Shown piece by piece: positions 52,809 to 61,676 of a DNA stretch of 64,000 bases; position 1 is the first letter of the stretch; each line of letters starts with the position of its first letter. The stretch is taken from positions 88,570 to 152,569 of the forward strand of contig JAUQZE010000046.1 of assembly GCA_030587365.1 (NCBI GenBank), written 5' to 3'. Below the pieces are notes generated by a model. The model ran no database searches. It saw only the letters and a list, made by a program, of their open reading frames with translations, and was not told the origin of the DNA. This DNA is from Candidatus Freyarchaeota archaeon. Lineage in GTDB: Archaea; Asgardarchaeota; Jordiarchaeia; Jordiarchaeales; Jordiarchaeaceae. The translations under genes were made by a program, and so were the position numbers.

Positions 52809-55151
52809 ATGGGAAGTCTAAGAATAATAAAAGCTGTAAAAATTGTGGTTTTGGCAGTAATTCTGCTCGCCGGAGCGATTATGGTTACTTCGATTCAAAT
52901 TCAAAAAAGCCCGAATCCGCTAATCTATCAAACCCTATTATCATATGCTAAGATTACCTCTAACCAGGCTTTATCCCCAAAGACCGAAATCTGGGGCAAC
53001 ACAACTATTTCGAACACATCTATCTATAGAGATATCGAAATTATCCTATATGGAAACCTGATAATCACAAATGGGGGAAGCTTAACTTTAACGAACGTCA
53101 CTTTGAAAATTGCATGCGCCAGTGAAGGTGAACATCGTATAGAGGTTCAGAGTGGCGGAGCACTATACATTAATGACACCGATGGAAACCCTGAAACTAG
53201 TGATGATGCTACAATAATAACGTACTATTACAACAACCACGTCCACTATTACCCTTTTCTTTTTTGGGTAAATTCCGGTTCAACTTTCCAAATGAATAAC
53301 AGCGAACTACATCATTGTGGACGTAACATTTTGGGTGATCTAAAGCTTAATGGTCTCTGGATAAACACAAATAACACAATTATAGAGAATAATACTCTCA
53401 TTGATAACTGGTATGGAATAATATTATACTACTCACACCACAACATTATAAGAAACAATAAAGTCACAAACAATCGGGACGGCTTTCATCTAATTAATAG
53501 CTCGTACAACACTTTTTCGGGTAACAGAGTTACAAACAACTATTACGGCTTTCATCTAGTTAATAGCTCGTACAACACCTTTTCGGATAACATTGTCTCA
53601 CACCACCTTTTACACGGGTTCCACCTTCACCCTAGCTCGTACAACACTCTTTCGGGTAACACACTCTCATACAATCATATTGGAATTTATTTATATGATG
53701 CTCACCATAACATAGTAATTAACAACAACTCCTCAAATAGCGATTATGGCTTCCATTTAGCATTTAGCACACTAAACAATTTTTCGGGTAACACCGCTGT
53801 TAGCAATGGACGTGGTTTCTGTCAAAGGAGTGGTAGTAATAACATACTACATTCAAATGAAGCCATTAATTCTACAATCGAAGGATTCGACATAGTTGGC
53901 GTAGGTAATGATCTCACAGGGAGTATTGTAGCGAATTATCTTCGTGTTAGGATTCTGGACCATAACGGTAATCCTATACAGGGTGCGGATGTCAAGATAG
54001 AGAATAATGGATATCCAATTTACGCCTCTCCCGGATTCGGGGGCAGCAACTCCACAACCGACCAAAACGGATTAATCGAGAGGATAATAGTCCCGCATCA
54101 AACCAATATTAATGGTAGTTGGATGGTTGACACGACTATCGTTACCGTGAGCTTTTTTGAACTAACTATACCAAATAACCAAAGAGTAGTTAATATGAGT
54201 TCATCCTGTGTGATAACTTTTGTAGTGGAGATTGTAGATACTTATATTAGCACTAATATCGGAGCTGGTTTAAATCAATACTTAAACATCTCGGCACAAA
54301 TGGATATCGAAATTATTCTAAATCTAACAGCACCAATTAAATTGAGCATTATAAAAATCAGGGAGAATCTTGGAGGAAGCCAACCATCTGGTTTAACTTT
54401 TCTAGGAAGGTTCATTTCAATCGAGGTAAATGACACCACCGCGATTCAGGGAATCATCATAACTATACACTACACCGACCAAGAGGTTTCAAGAATCAAT
54501 CTGAACGAAACCACTTTGACAATGTGGTTCTGGAATGAATTCCTTGGATACTGGGTTGAACTCCCAAGCACTGTAGACACTGAGAACGACATTATATCTG
54601 CGTATACGGATCATTTAACGCATTTCGCTATACTCGGAACCCCCATATCTCCAGAAACTCCAATTACTTCGATTCCAACATATTTTCCGTTCCTTTTATC
54701 TTTCCTGCTCACTCCGAATGGGTTAAATCCCCTTGTGTACTTAGTTATGAGTTCAGTTGCTGTTGCATTTCTCGCTGTTGCGGGCTTGGGATTAAAGAGA
54801 AGGAGAGAGGAAGAGGTTTCTGGGCGTGAGATGGTACTCGTTAGGCAAACACCTACTCCTTGGAAACCTAAGCGCGAGATGGCACCTGTAAGGCAGACAC
54901 CTGTTACTATAAGACCACGGTGCGTATACTGTAGCCGCGAGCTTTCTGAGAATGCCAACTTCTGCCCTCTCTGCGGTAAGGCCATCGCGATTTGCTCGGT
55001 GTGCAATCGAGACATTCTTTTCGGAGAGGTATTCGTTGAGTGTCCCTACTGTCATGTTCCAAGCCACATAGACCATCTGTCAGAGTGGATCAAGGTGAAA
55101 GGGTATTGTCCGAACTGCAAGGAGAGACTAACACGAATGGATGTGATTTAA
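52809..55151 (+). CDS. Surface protein with beta-helix ectodomain, one TM helix and cytosolic RING-like zinc tail
   Basis: A 780-residue membrane protein. The N-terminal anchor is IVVLAVILLAGAIMVTS. Residues about 95-370 are NosD/CASH-type right-handed beta-helix repeats with coils of 22-23 residues (recurring SSYNTFSGN and NNYYGFHL), typical of polysaccharide-binding proteins. A short carboxypeptidase-regulatory-like module (ILDHNGNPIQGADVKIENNG) follows, then the PGF-pre-PGF-like module and one membrane helix at about 635-655. The tail has Cys 705, 708, 719, 722, then Cys 729, 732, 745, 748, His 753, 756, Cys 767, 770. The start at 52809 aligns with the ATG of the neighbouring copy and follows GGATGGG. 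It shares the tail with the 37670-40048 protein. The function is unknown; a glycan-recognising receptor is plausible. Confidence 0.78.
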   Translation: MGSLRIIKAVKIVVLAVILLAGAIMVTSIQIQKSPNPLIYQTLLSYAKITSNQALSPKTEIWGNTTISNTSIYRDIEIILYGNLIITNGGSLTLTNVTLKIACASEGEHRIEVQSGGALYINDTDGNPETSDDATIITYYYNNHVHYYPFLFWVNSGSTFQMNNSELHHCGRNILGDLKLNGLWINTNNTIIENNTLIDNWYGIILYYSHHNIIRNNKVTNNRDGFHLINSSYNTFSGNRVTNNYYGFHLVNSSYNTFSDNIVSHHLLHGFHLHPSSYNTLSGNTLSYNHIGIYLYDAHHNIVINNNSSNSDYGFHLAFSTLNNFSGNTAVSNGRGFCQRSGSNNILHSNEAINSTIEGFDIVGVGNDLTGSIVANYLRVRILDHNGNPIQGADVKIENNGYPIYASPGFGGSNSTTDQNGLIERIIVPHQTNINGSWMVDTTIVTVSFFELTIPNNQRVVNMSSSCVITFVVEIVDTYISTNIGAGLNQYLNISAQMDIEIILNLTAPIKLSIIKIRENLGGSQPSGLTFLGRFISIEVNDTTAIQGIIITIHYTDQEVSRINLNETTLTMWFWNEFLGYWVELPSTVDTENDIISAYTDHLTHFAILGTPISPETPITSIPTYFPFLLSFLLTPNGLNPLVYLVMSSVAVAFLAVAGLGLKRRREEEVSGREMVLVRQTPTPWKPKREMAPVRQTPVTIRPRCVYCSRELSENANFCPLCGKAIAICSVCNRDILFGEVFVECPYCHVPSHIDHLSEWIKVKGYCPNCKERLTRMDVI

Positions 55152-55164
55152 AACGGGATTAAGA

Positions 55165-56441
55165 ATGAGACGTCTAACGAAAAGAAAAGCAGTAAGAATT
55201 GTGGTTCTGGTAGTATTGAGGCAATCATAATTGGACCGGCAAGTAGAAATCCAAAACCAAAACAAGGTCACAAATCCGCTTCTTAATGCCTATTTATTAG
55301 CCACCTCTCAGGGCTCTAGAGTCGCCATGCACGAAAAACTTGACATCTCTTCTGACTATACATTTACGGGAGACATTTTTGGAACAATAAATGTGATGGC
55401 GGATAACATAGTTATAGATGGAAAAGGCTACACCCTGCATGGCTCCGAAAATAGTCATGGTTTCCATTTAATGGACAGAAAAAATGTAATCATAAAGAAC
55501 GTAAGAGTGGAAGGGTGTCTTGCTGCATTTCATTTATTCTCTTGTTCGAACATCAAAATTTTAGATAACATTGCAATAAATAACACCTTTGTCGGCTTCG
55601 AAATGTACTACAGTTCACACAGCACTCTTCAGGGTAACATCGCAACAAACAACGACCATTTTGGTTTTTGCTGGTGTCAAGTTCGAACAATACTCTTCGG
55701 GGTAACCTAGCCACAAACCACAAATACTATGGCTTCAACATGCATACAAGCTCTTACAACAACCTTTGGAGCAACAATGCAACATGTAACCAAAGAGGCT
55801 TCGACTTGTACTCTAGTTCAAACAATATTCTTTCCGGTAATGAAGCCAGAAACAACGACTACTACGGCTTCTATCTTAAGAGTAGCTCGTACAATACTCT
55901 TAATAGCAACACTATCATAAGCTCATGGGGACATGGCTTCTTCCTAGACCCCGACTCGCACAATAATACTCTTGAGGACAATAAGGTTATAGTTCCCGGT
56001 TCACAAAACGAATATTTTCCGTTACTTTCTGTGCTAACACCACTGCTAACACTGAGTAGCCAAAATTCCTTTGTTTACTTGGTTCCGGCTCTGTTTGCTG
56101 CTATTCTAGCTTTTGCAGTCTTGACATTACTGATAATGAGAAAAGAGGAATCCCCTAAGCAGGAGATATTGCTTGAGCCTTGGAAGACACATGCTCCCCG
56201 AAAACCACACTGCATGTACTGCGGTTCTGGGGTTCCCGAGGATGCTAAGTTCTGTCCACTTTGCGGCAAGGTCATCGCTAGGTGCTCAGTGTGTAATCTA
56301 TACATCGCTTCAGGAGACCGGTTTGTTAAGTGTACTCATTGCGGGGTGCTGAGTCACAGAGACCACTTGTTAGAGTGGATTAAGATTAAAGGATACTGTC
56401 CAAATTGCAAGGGGAAACTGAGACTACCAGACTTCGTTTAG
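55165..56441 (+). pseudogene. Broken beta-helix/RING-tail surface protein
   Basis: A third tandem copy. From the ATG at 55165 the frame reads MRRLTKRKAVRIVVLVVLRQS and meets TAA at 55228-55230, inside the signal anchor. The same frame then continues into beta-helix sequence (DISSDYTFTGDIFG...) until it breaks near 55668-55680. From there the coding frame shifts by one base (LVSSSNNTLRGNLATN...) and stays open to 56441. The shift looks like one lost base. The membrane helix and the whole zinc tail (CMYC, CPLC, CSVC, CTHC, H..H, CPNC) are intact and well conserved, so the breaks may be recent, phase-variable or a sequencing error. The PGF-like module and many helix coils are missing compared with the intact copy. 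Confidence 0.72.
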
Positions 56442-56729
56442 AATGGTTTCTTTTAGAATCTAATTCTGTTTCTTTTTCCTCTTTTTTGCTGATTTTCTCT
56501 AAAAACGAATAAATTATCATTTCACTTTTTGGTGAGCAATCTTATTATCTTATATTTAGAGAATAAGGAGAAAAAAATTTTTGAAAAAGGTTTGTTTTTA
56601 GTAAGTATTCACGCTTATACTTGTGAGGGTTATTCTTCGTTTCAATAATTTTGACGATTTATTTTGGTTTATGAAAATCATTTAAAATCTTCGTATTCAA
56701 ATGTTAGGTAAAATTTTTGGTGTGGGTTT

Positions 56730-57704
56730 TTACTGTAGTCCCGCTTCTTTGTAACGTTTGAGTGTTAACTTTGCGTCGTTTGCTATGTTCTCGTCTTTTA
56801 GTGCTTCTGTTAATGGTTTTACAGCGTTTTTGTTCATCAGGTTCTTTTTCGCGTATAGGGCGAGTAGTCTGACTGCGGCTTTGCGGGTTTCTACGTTTTT
56901 GTCTTTTAGTAGCTTTACGCATCTTTCCAAGGCTTTCTCATTGGTGAGGTTTTTATTCGCGTAAATTACCAGTGTTTCTGCCGCGTTTTCTTTCACATTC
57001 TGGTTCCGGTCTTTTAGGAGTTTGACCAGCTCCTCCGTTGCCCTTTCATCCGTGAATCCCTTCTCGGCATAGATTCCCAGAGTTATCGCGTTGTTCATTT
57101 TTACTCCTTCGAAGTCTTGGAGCCCTTCAATCAGCTTTTCTAGTACCTTTTCGTCTGTCACGCCCCTTTCGGCGTAGTTTAAAACAGCGTAGGAGGCGTT
57201 TCTCCGTACACTTAAATCATTGTCGTCCATCAGTTCGACGATGTTTTCAAACGCATCTTTGACCAAATGATTTTTCTCCGCAAAGAAGCCGAGTATCAGG
57301 GCGGCATTAGCTCTAACCTTCTCGATTTTGCTTCCAAGTAGTTGTAGAAGCATTTCCTTACTTAGATCCCGATTACTCACAAGATTTTCTCCGGCGTAAA
57401 CGGTAAGAGCCATGGTGGCGTTGGTGAGGATTTCTCTATCCTCCTCTTTCAGCATTTTTATCAGAGGATTAATAGCCTTTTCGTTGAAGAGTTCCTTTTG
57501 ACCGTACTTGGCTATTGTCCAGGCAGATATGCTTCTAGCCTTCTTATCCTTATCGCTTAAAAACTTTACAAGTGGGCTTAACGCCTCTTCATTAAATTCA
57601 CCCTTGGAAGCGTATTTCCCCACCTTAAGCAAGGCTTTGTAACGCGTGCTGTCCTTCTTATCCTGAAGCTTAACTAAAAGTTTCTCCACTTTTTCACTGC
57701 TCAA
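56730..57704 (-). CDS. HEAT/armadillo-repeat protein
   Basis: A 324-residue all-helical protein of about eight HEAT-like repeats of 38-40 residues, with recurring patterns such as LSDKDKKARSISAWTIAKYG, RRNASYAVLNYAE and ETRKAAVRLLALYA. There is no membrane segment or catalytic motif. HEAT solenoids bind proteins or other macromolecules; related archaeal proteins include PBS-lyase-type repeats, but the cofactor-lyase residues are not evident. The start is TTG, nine bases after GGAGG. It stands alone next to the surface-protein cluster, and the partner is unknown. Confidence 0.82.
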   Translation of the reverse strand: MSSEKVEKLLVKLQDKKDSTRYKALLKVGKYASKGEFNEEALSPLVKFLSDKDKKARSISAWTIAKYGQKELFNEKAINPLIKMLKEEDREILTNATMALTVYAGENLVSNRDLSKEMLLQLLGSKIEKVRANAALILGFFAEKNHLVKDAFENIVELMDDNDLSVRRNASYAVLNYAERGVTDEKVLEKLIEGLQDFEGVKMNNAITLGIYAEKGFTDERATEELVKLLKDRNQNVKENAAETLVIYANKNLTNEKALERCVKLLKDKNVETRKAAVRLLALYAKKNLMNKNAVKPLTEALKDENIANDAKLTLKRYKEAGLQ

Positions 57705-57982
57705 GTTTCATAACCTCCGTCTAAAGTGGGCTTCTTTTACCCGCTCTCCGAATAACATAATTCGGAATACGTCTTATTACCCTTCTCCTCACAAAAGCTT
57801 TTCGCAGGACTAATTCAAAAAAATACTCAAAAAAGGCGAATCCAAAAATATTCCCTATTAACTTAACCTAAATGAATAGTTATCATACAGGAAAAATATG
57901 AATTTTGAGAACGGAAACAAACTTTTATAGCATTATAGCTTCGAAAATTTCGGAATAATTAAAAAAAGAATTTGAAGGGGGA

Positions 57983-58342
57983 TTATAAAAGCACAGACGC
58001 TGCAATCTGCATGAATGGAAACTGCTCGTGCGCGTTTCCCATTATTAAAAGCTTCCAGGCGTCTCGAACGCTGCTGACCTTAATCTTTCCCTCAATTATA
58101 CCCTGGAGAGTCTCTTCATCGGATCTGAAAATCAGTTCCGGGCTGGGATAATCGCCTTCTTTAAACTTTACGCCCTTGTTTGTGAACACAAAGTGATACG
58201 CTTTGGAGAAACCCTTTAGGTCGCCCACTTGGAACTGGATGATTTTTCCGTAATAACGGTCGCCAATCCATTGTTTCACGGCGTCCATGGCCTTGGTGTT
58301 CATGTTCTTCGCTAATTTTTCTAGGAATTCTTTTAGAGCCAT
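57983..58342 (-). CDS. SCP2-like sterol/lipid-carrier domain protein
   Basis: A 119-residue protein with the SCP-2 pattern: IIQFQVGDLKGFSKAYHFVFTNKGVKFKEGDYPSPELIFRSDEETLQGIIEGKI, where the strand order and the PELIFRSDEETLQGI..G segment are characteristic. SCP2 folds bind lipids or acyl-CoA. It is the last gene of a four-gene minus-strand operon headed by a nitroreductase, and its first codon overlaps the stop of the upstream gene. It might carry a hydrophobic substrate for the nitroreductase-like enzyme. Confidence 0.75.
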   Translation of the reverse strand: MALKEFLEKLAKNMNTKAMDAVKQWIGDRYYGKIIQFQVGDLKGFSKAYHFVFTNKGVKFKEGDYPSPELIFRSDEETLQGIIEGKIKVSSVRDAWKLLIMGNAHEQFPFMQIAASVLL

Positions 58343-58626
58343 TACTTACCACTCACCTTCTTAATCCAGCTCTCAGCCGCTGTCCTTATTGCGGCTTCGA
58401 CATTATTCGCTCCGATATTGCCATAGGCTTTCTCAACGGCTTCTAGGAACTTCTTATAAAACTCGTACTCCCAGCGTACAACTATTCTTCCCTTTTTATT
58501 CTCTACCAGACTCTCACCTAAGGACGCAGACTCTTTCCGGAAGAAGTCGTATTCAATGTCGTCTAATTTTAGTATCGGATAGGCGATGAATTCGGATCCC
58601 GGGGCATAACCCTTATACTTCGGCAT
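58342..58626 (-). CDS. Conserved-looking small protein, unknown
   Basis: A 94-residue soluble protein with no recognised family. The first 50 residues have strands (GSEFIAYPILKLDDIEYDF, GRIVVRWEYEF) and the rest is a long helix (KKFLEAVEKAYGNIGANNVEAAIRTAAESWIKK). It overlaps the start of the SCP2-like gene by one codon-end and follows the next upstream gene by four bases, so translation is coupled. It could be a partner subunit of the SCP2-like protein. A GTGAG-type ribosome site precedes the ATG. Confidence 0.65.
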   Translation of the reverse strand: MPKYKGYAPGSEFIAYPILKLDDIEYDFFRKESASLGESLVENKKGRIVVRWEYEFYKKFLEAVEKAYGNIGANNVEAAIRTAAESWIKKVSGK

Positions 58627-58630
58627 AAAC

Positions 58631-58873
58631 TCACCTCGACAACTTTTCTAACTGCTCAGCGCTTAGAACGATCTGACCAGTAATGTAGGGCCACTGAATC
58701 AGGAAGATTTTACCACTATTTGGAGCAGACCCGTAGAAAACGTAGCCACCCTTATTTCTTGTATACTCTTCAAGAATGAACTTACAAACTTTTTCCAAAG
58801 GCACATCTAAGATTTCTGAGTGAGATTTTAGAGCTTTAACCGCATCGTCATCTAACTCAACTTCAACTTTCAC
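58631..58873 (-). CDS. Small protein of the nitroreductase operon, unknown
   Basis: An 80-residue protein with a strand-helix start (VEVELDDDAVKALKSHSEILDVPLEKVCKFILEEY) resembling short DNA- or protein-binding folds, then GGYVFYGSAPNSGKIFLIQWPYITGQ. No family is recognised. The frame is open from a GTG at 58882, but GAGGTG lies six bases before the GTG at 58873, which is the better start. It is the second gene of the four-gene operon. Confidence 0.6.
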   Translation of the reverse strand: MKVEVELDDDAVKALKSHSEILDVPLEKVCKFILEEYTRNKGGYVFYGSAPNSGKIFLIQWPYITGQIVLSAEQLEKLSR

Positions 58874-58885
58874 GGTAAACACCTC

Positions 58886-59623
58886 TCACCTTTTATCCTC
58901 AAGAAAAGCTTTTCTTATCCAGGGGTTACCCCATCTTTCCTTGTAAAATAACCCCTCCATAGGAATTCTAGAGGGACCAATCATCCTTTCTTCACCTCTA
59001 ACACCGATACTCAGAGTTGCCACCGGATCCCAGTTACGAGGTATTCCCAGTTTGTCCGCGATTATCTCCATCCGTCTTGGATCCATAATCGGGAAAGCCT
59101 CATAACCGGCAGCGTAACCTAGACTGGTAGCCATAACCCACATTGCATAAATCGCCATGCCAACACAGACCGAGCCGTAAAGCTTTTGATGATAAAATAT
59201 GGGAGAATCATGGAACGACTCCGAACCGCAACCGATAATCACTACGTCTGCATACCGTGGATAATCAAACAGACTTCCATCACGCATCTCTGTGAAAGTC
59301 CAGGGGCGGCGGTCAGGTGGGATATACCATATACGGCCTTGCGTCAATTCTGCAGGGTATGTTCCGAAGGTTTCTTTTGCTGCTTCTTTTGCCAAGTCCG
59401 CTATCAAATTTTTTGTTTCCTGATCATCACGTATCACGACAAACCGGTACATTTGCATATTCTCAGGGCTGGGTGTGTAGCGAGCCGAATCTAGTATTCT
59501 TTCCAAGTCTTCATCGGGTACACGTTCACCAGTATATCTTCTCATAGATCTTCGGACACGAATCGCATCCTCTAACCTCTCGACCCGATTAGGACTCGGT
59601 TTACCATACTTTTTCTCAGCCAA
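58886..59623 (-). CDS. Nitroreductase-family flavoprotein
   Basis: A 245-residue FMN-dependent oxidoreductase. The FMN phosphate motif is at the start (VRRSMRRYTGERVPDEDLERIL), PSPENMQMYRFVVIRD follows, and ATSLGYAAGYEAFP holds the late FMN loop. Such enzymes reduce nitro groups, quinones or enones, or dehalogenate, with NAD(P)H or a ferredoxin. It heads a four-gene operon with two small unknown proteins and an SCP2-like lipid binder. That combination suggests reduction of a hydrophobic substrate. The start is TTG after GGGGTG. Confidence 0.85.
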   Translation of the reverse strand: MAEKKYGKPSPNRVERLEDAIRVRRSMRRYTGERVPDEDLERILDSARYTPSPENMQMYRFVVIRDDQETKNLIADLAKEAAKETFGTYPAELTQGRIWYIPPDRRPWTFTEMRDGSLFDYPRYADVVIIGCGSESFHDSPIFYHQKLYGSVCVGMAIYAMWVMATSLGYAAGYEAFPIMDPRRMEIIADKLGIPRNWDPVATLSIGVRGEERMIGPSRIPMEGLFYKERWGNPWIRKAFLEDKR

Positions 59624-59862
59624 AGTTCTTCACCCCATTTTTTAAACTAATTGTGACGTTTCTCGTTAACAGCTCATTACTAATAAGGTTAACTAAAACT
59701 AAAGACGTATATAATTTATTGTGAAGTTAATTTTTCGCGTAAATATAATTCTAAGACCGCATCTATCGGATGTCTCTCCACGATTTGTTTCCTTAACGAA
59801 AAACTTCAGAAATCATAAAGTTGCATAAAAAATATATCATAGTTTTATAGGTATTTTTTAAT

Positions 59863-60420
59863 ATGAGGATAAGATGGCTTGGTAATTCTTGTGTTGAGCT
59901 TCTTGGGGAGAGGCGTTTTCTGATTGATCCGAATTTTCTTGTGGAGCCTGAGGATGGCGTGGAGCTGGTTTTTGTAACCCATGAGCACGCTGACCACTTT
60001 GATATTCAAAAATTCAAAAAGCTGAATGCAGGGCTTGTTGCTCCATACACTGTTTTGAGTATGTACCACTTGGATGGGAAGAGAGCCGAGGTTGGAAAAG
60101 AGTTTGAGGGTGTAAAAATTCTTGAAAGTTGGTGCTTGAAATCCGAGGAGAGCGTTAGCTACTTTTACGAAGGTATTTTACACCCCGGAGACTCGGCCAG
60201 ATTTCCAGAGGCTGAGGATGTTAGGCTCGTCTTTACTGCGTGTTTCCCCGACTTTTACGACGATTACGTTAATGCTTTTATGAGAATGAAGCCAGAAATT
60301 GTGGTTCCTTTCCACTTCTCTGAGCAGAAGAGATACATCGCTGAGGGTTTGAAGAAGCGATTAGATAGGAAAAGAATCTATTGCAGAATTCTCGGAGTGG
60401 GCGAGTCAATAGATATTTAA
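59863..60420 (+). CDS. Metallo-beta-lactamase-fold hydrolase, UlaG-like
   Basis: A 185-residue compact MBL-fold protein. The first strands read IRWLGNSCVELLG, and the metal site HEHADH is at 40-45 (His 40, His 42, Asp 44, His 45). A later metal-binding His/Asp set is in GILHPGDSA, and the last His is in VVPFHFSEQ. The short length is normal for the UlaG-like/YtnP-like group that hydrolyses phosphodiester or lactone bonds. No ribosome site is obvious, and a TATA-like TTTTTTAATATG just before the ATG suggests a leaderless transcript. The substrate is unknown. Confidence 0.87.
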   Translation: MRIRWLGNSCVELLGERRFLIDPNFLVEPEDGVELVFVTHEHADHFDIQKFKKLNAGLVAPYTVLSMYHLDGKRAEVGKEFEGVKILESWCLKSEESVSYFYEGILHPGDSARFPEAEDVRLVFTACFPDFYDDYVNAFMRMKPEIVVPFHFSEQKRYIAEGLKKRLDRKRIYCRILGVGESIDI

Positions 60421-60606
60421 AAACAGCCCGAAGCAAAGTTTTCCCCGGAGAGAAGTTTCTTCGCTACTTTAACTTTCTCTGGCTTGTATTCAATTATCCG
60501 CACTCCTCAACAAACATGAGTCTGTCAGATTTTTCAGAACATGTATTTATTCTGGGTCGCTTTTTTTTAAAAAAATTGAGGGGGGATTCCCCTGAAACAC
60601 TTGAGG

Positions 60607-61428
60607 TCATTTGTTAGGGTTGGCTTTGGTTTTCTGTGTTTTTTCGCCTGCTAATCTTCGGAACCAGTTCGGTAGTGCGTATCCTATGTAAGCGGATATG
60701 CTTGCTATTAGTCCCATAGTCCAAGCTATGGGTACGAATATGCTCCAACCCTCTGTAAGCGCTGACTCTACGAAAAGGAACACGAAGAATAGTGCTAGGA
60801 AGACGGAGGTCATAGCAATCATTAGGAAGCCGTAACGGAACACTTTCTTCTCGGTCATTCTGAATGCTCTTACCGCCAGGTATACTAGAGGGATATAGGT
60901 CATCAATCCAATTATCATTGCTAGTATAAAGTTTAATGTCACATTGAATGATATCAATGTGAGAACGAACAATGGTACAAAAGCTAGAGAGTAGAGGAGT
61001 ATCCATTTTTTCTTTCTCTGCAGAAATGCTTCAAGACTGAACGTGTATAGGAAAAGATTTCCTAGCTCAGCTAGCGCGATGGAAAATGCGAAAATGTAAA
61101 TGGAACCCGTTAGCCATCCCTGAGTGAGGATTATAAACCAGTCGGACAGATTGGAGTAGAAGTGGCCTTGAATCCGGAAAGGAAACACGAAACCAGCGAA
61201 CATGTAATCCTGAAGAAGTACGGGATAAATTTGCAGATGGTAGATGTGACTCCAGGCAACAAAGAACGTCGCAAAGGCAAAGAGGATAAAGGTAAGGGCC
61301 AAATAAATCAAGGCGATCTTCCGCACTTTCCAAAACCGCCAGACAAAATTAGCACTGACGAAAAGCACAAGTGCAGTTAATAGAAATTCATAATCAATTA
61401 TAAATATGAGGTAATCTGGCGTCAACAT
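60607..61428 (-). CDS. Seven-helix membrane protein, paralogue 1
   Basis: A 273-residue protein with seven hydrophobic helices and a short Lys-rich C-terminal tail after NWFRRLAGEK. Two similar proteins follow upstream at 61677-62507 and 62783-63619. Shared marks are AELGNLFLYTFSLEAFLQRKKKW, GLMTYIPLVYLAVRAFR, KKVFRYGFLMIA, and the closing AYIGYALPNWFRR. A 7TM domain ending in ...P.W.RR resembles the sensory N-terminal part of some archaeal histidine kinases, here without any kinase. No enzyme motif is seen. Sensory receptor, channel or scaffold are all possible. A TATA-like element lies at 61497-61513. Confidence 0.75.
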   Translation of the reverse strand: MLTPDYLIFIIDYEFLLTALVLFVSANFVWRFWKVRKIALIYLALTFILFAFATFFVAWSHIYHLQIYPVLLQDYMFAGFVFPFRIQGHFYSNLSDWFIILTQGWLTGSIYIFAFSIALAELGNLFLYTFSLEAFLQRKKKWILLYSLAFVPLFVLTLISFNVTLNFILAMIIGLMTYIPLVYLAVRAFRMTEKKVFRYGFLMIAMTSVFLALFFVFLFVESALTEGWSIFVPIAWTMGLIASISAYIGYALPNWFRRLAGEKTQKTKANPNK

Positions 61429-61496
61429 TTAGCTTAACTCCACATCTGTTTTAACTTTTAAATAAACAATTAAATGATTTAAAATTCCCAGCTAAT

Positions 61497-61513
61497 ATAT
61501 TTAAAATTTATTA
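61497..61513 (-). promoter_or_regulatory. TATA-like promoter element of 7TM paralogue 1
   Basis: The 17-base sequence ATATTTAAAATTTATTA (plus strand) is identical to 62567-62583 upstream of paralogue 2. It lies about 69 bases before the start of paralogue 1, at a distance fitting an archaeal TATA/BRE region with a short leader. Confidence 0.55.
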
Positions 61514-61676
61514 TGAATATTATTCAAAATTTCTATTTTCTTAATTTTTATTTTTTGGATAACTAATAATTTGCCGGTGGTTAAATGCAATAAAATAAGA
61601 AGATTTGAAACTGTTATGTCTCAATTATTTTCTCAAAAAAAAATAAGATAATTGAGGAATAATGCATTTATAATGC

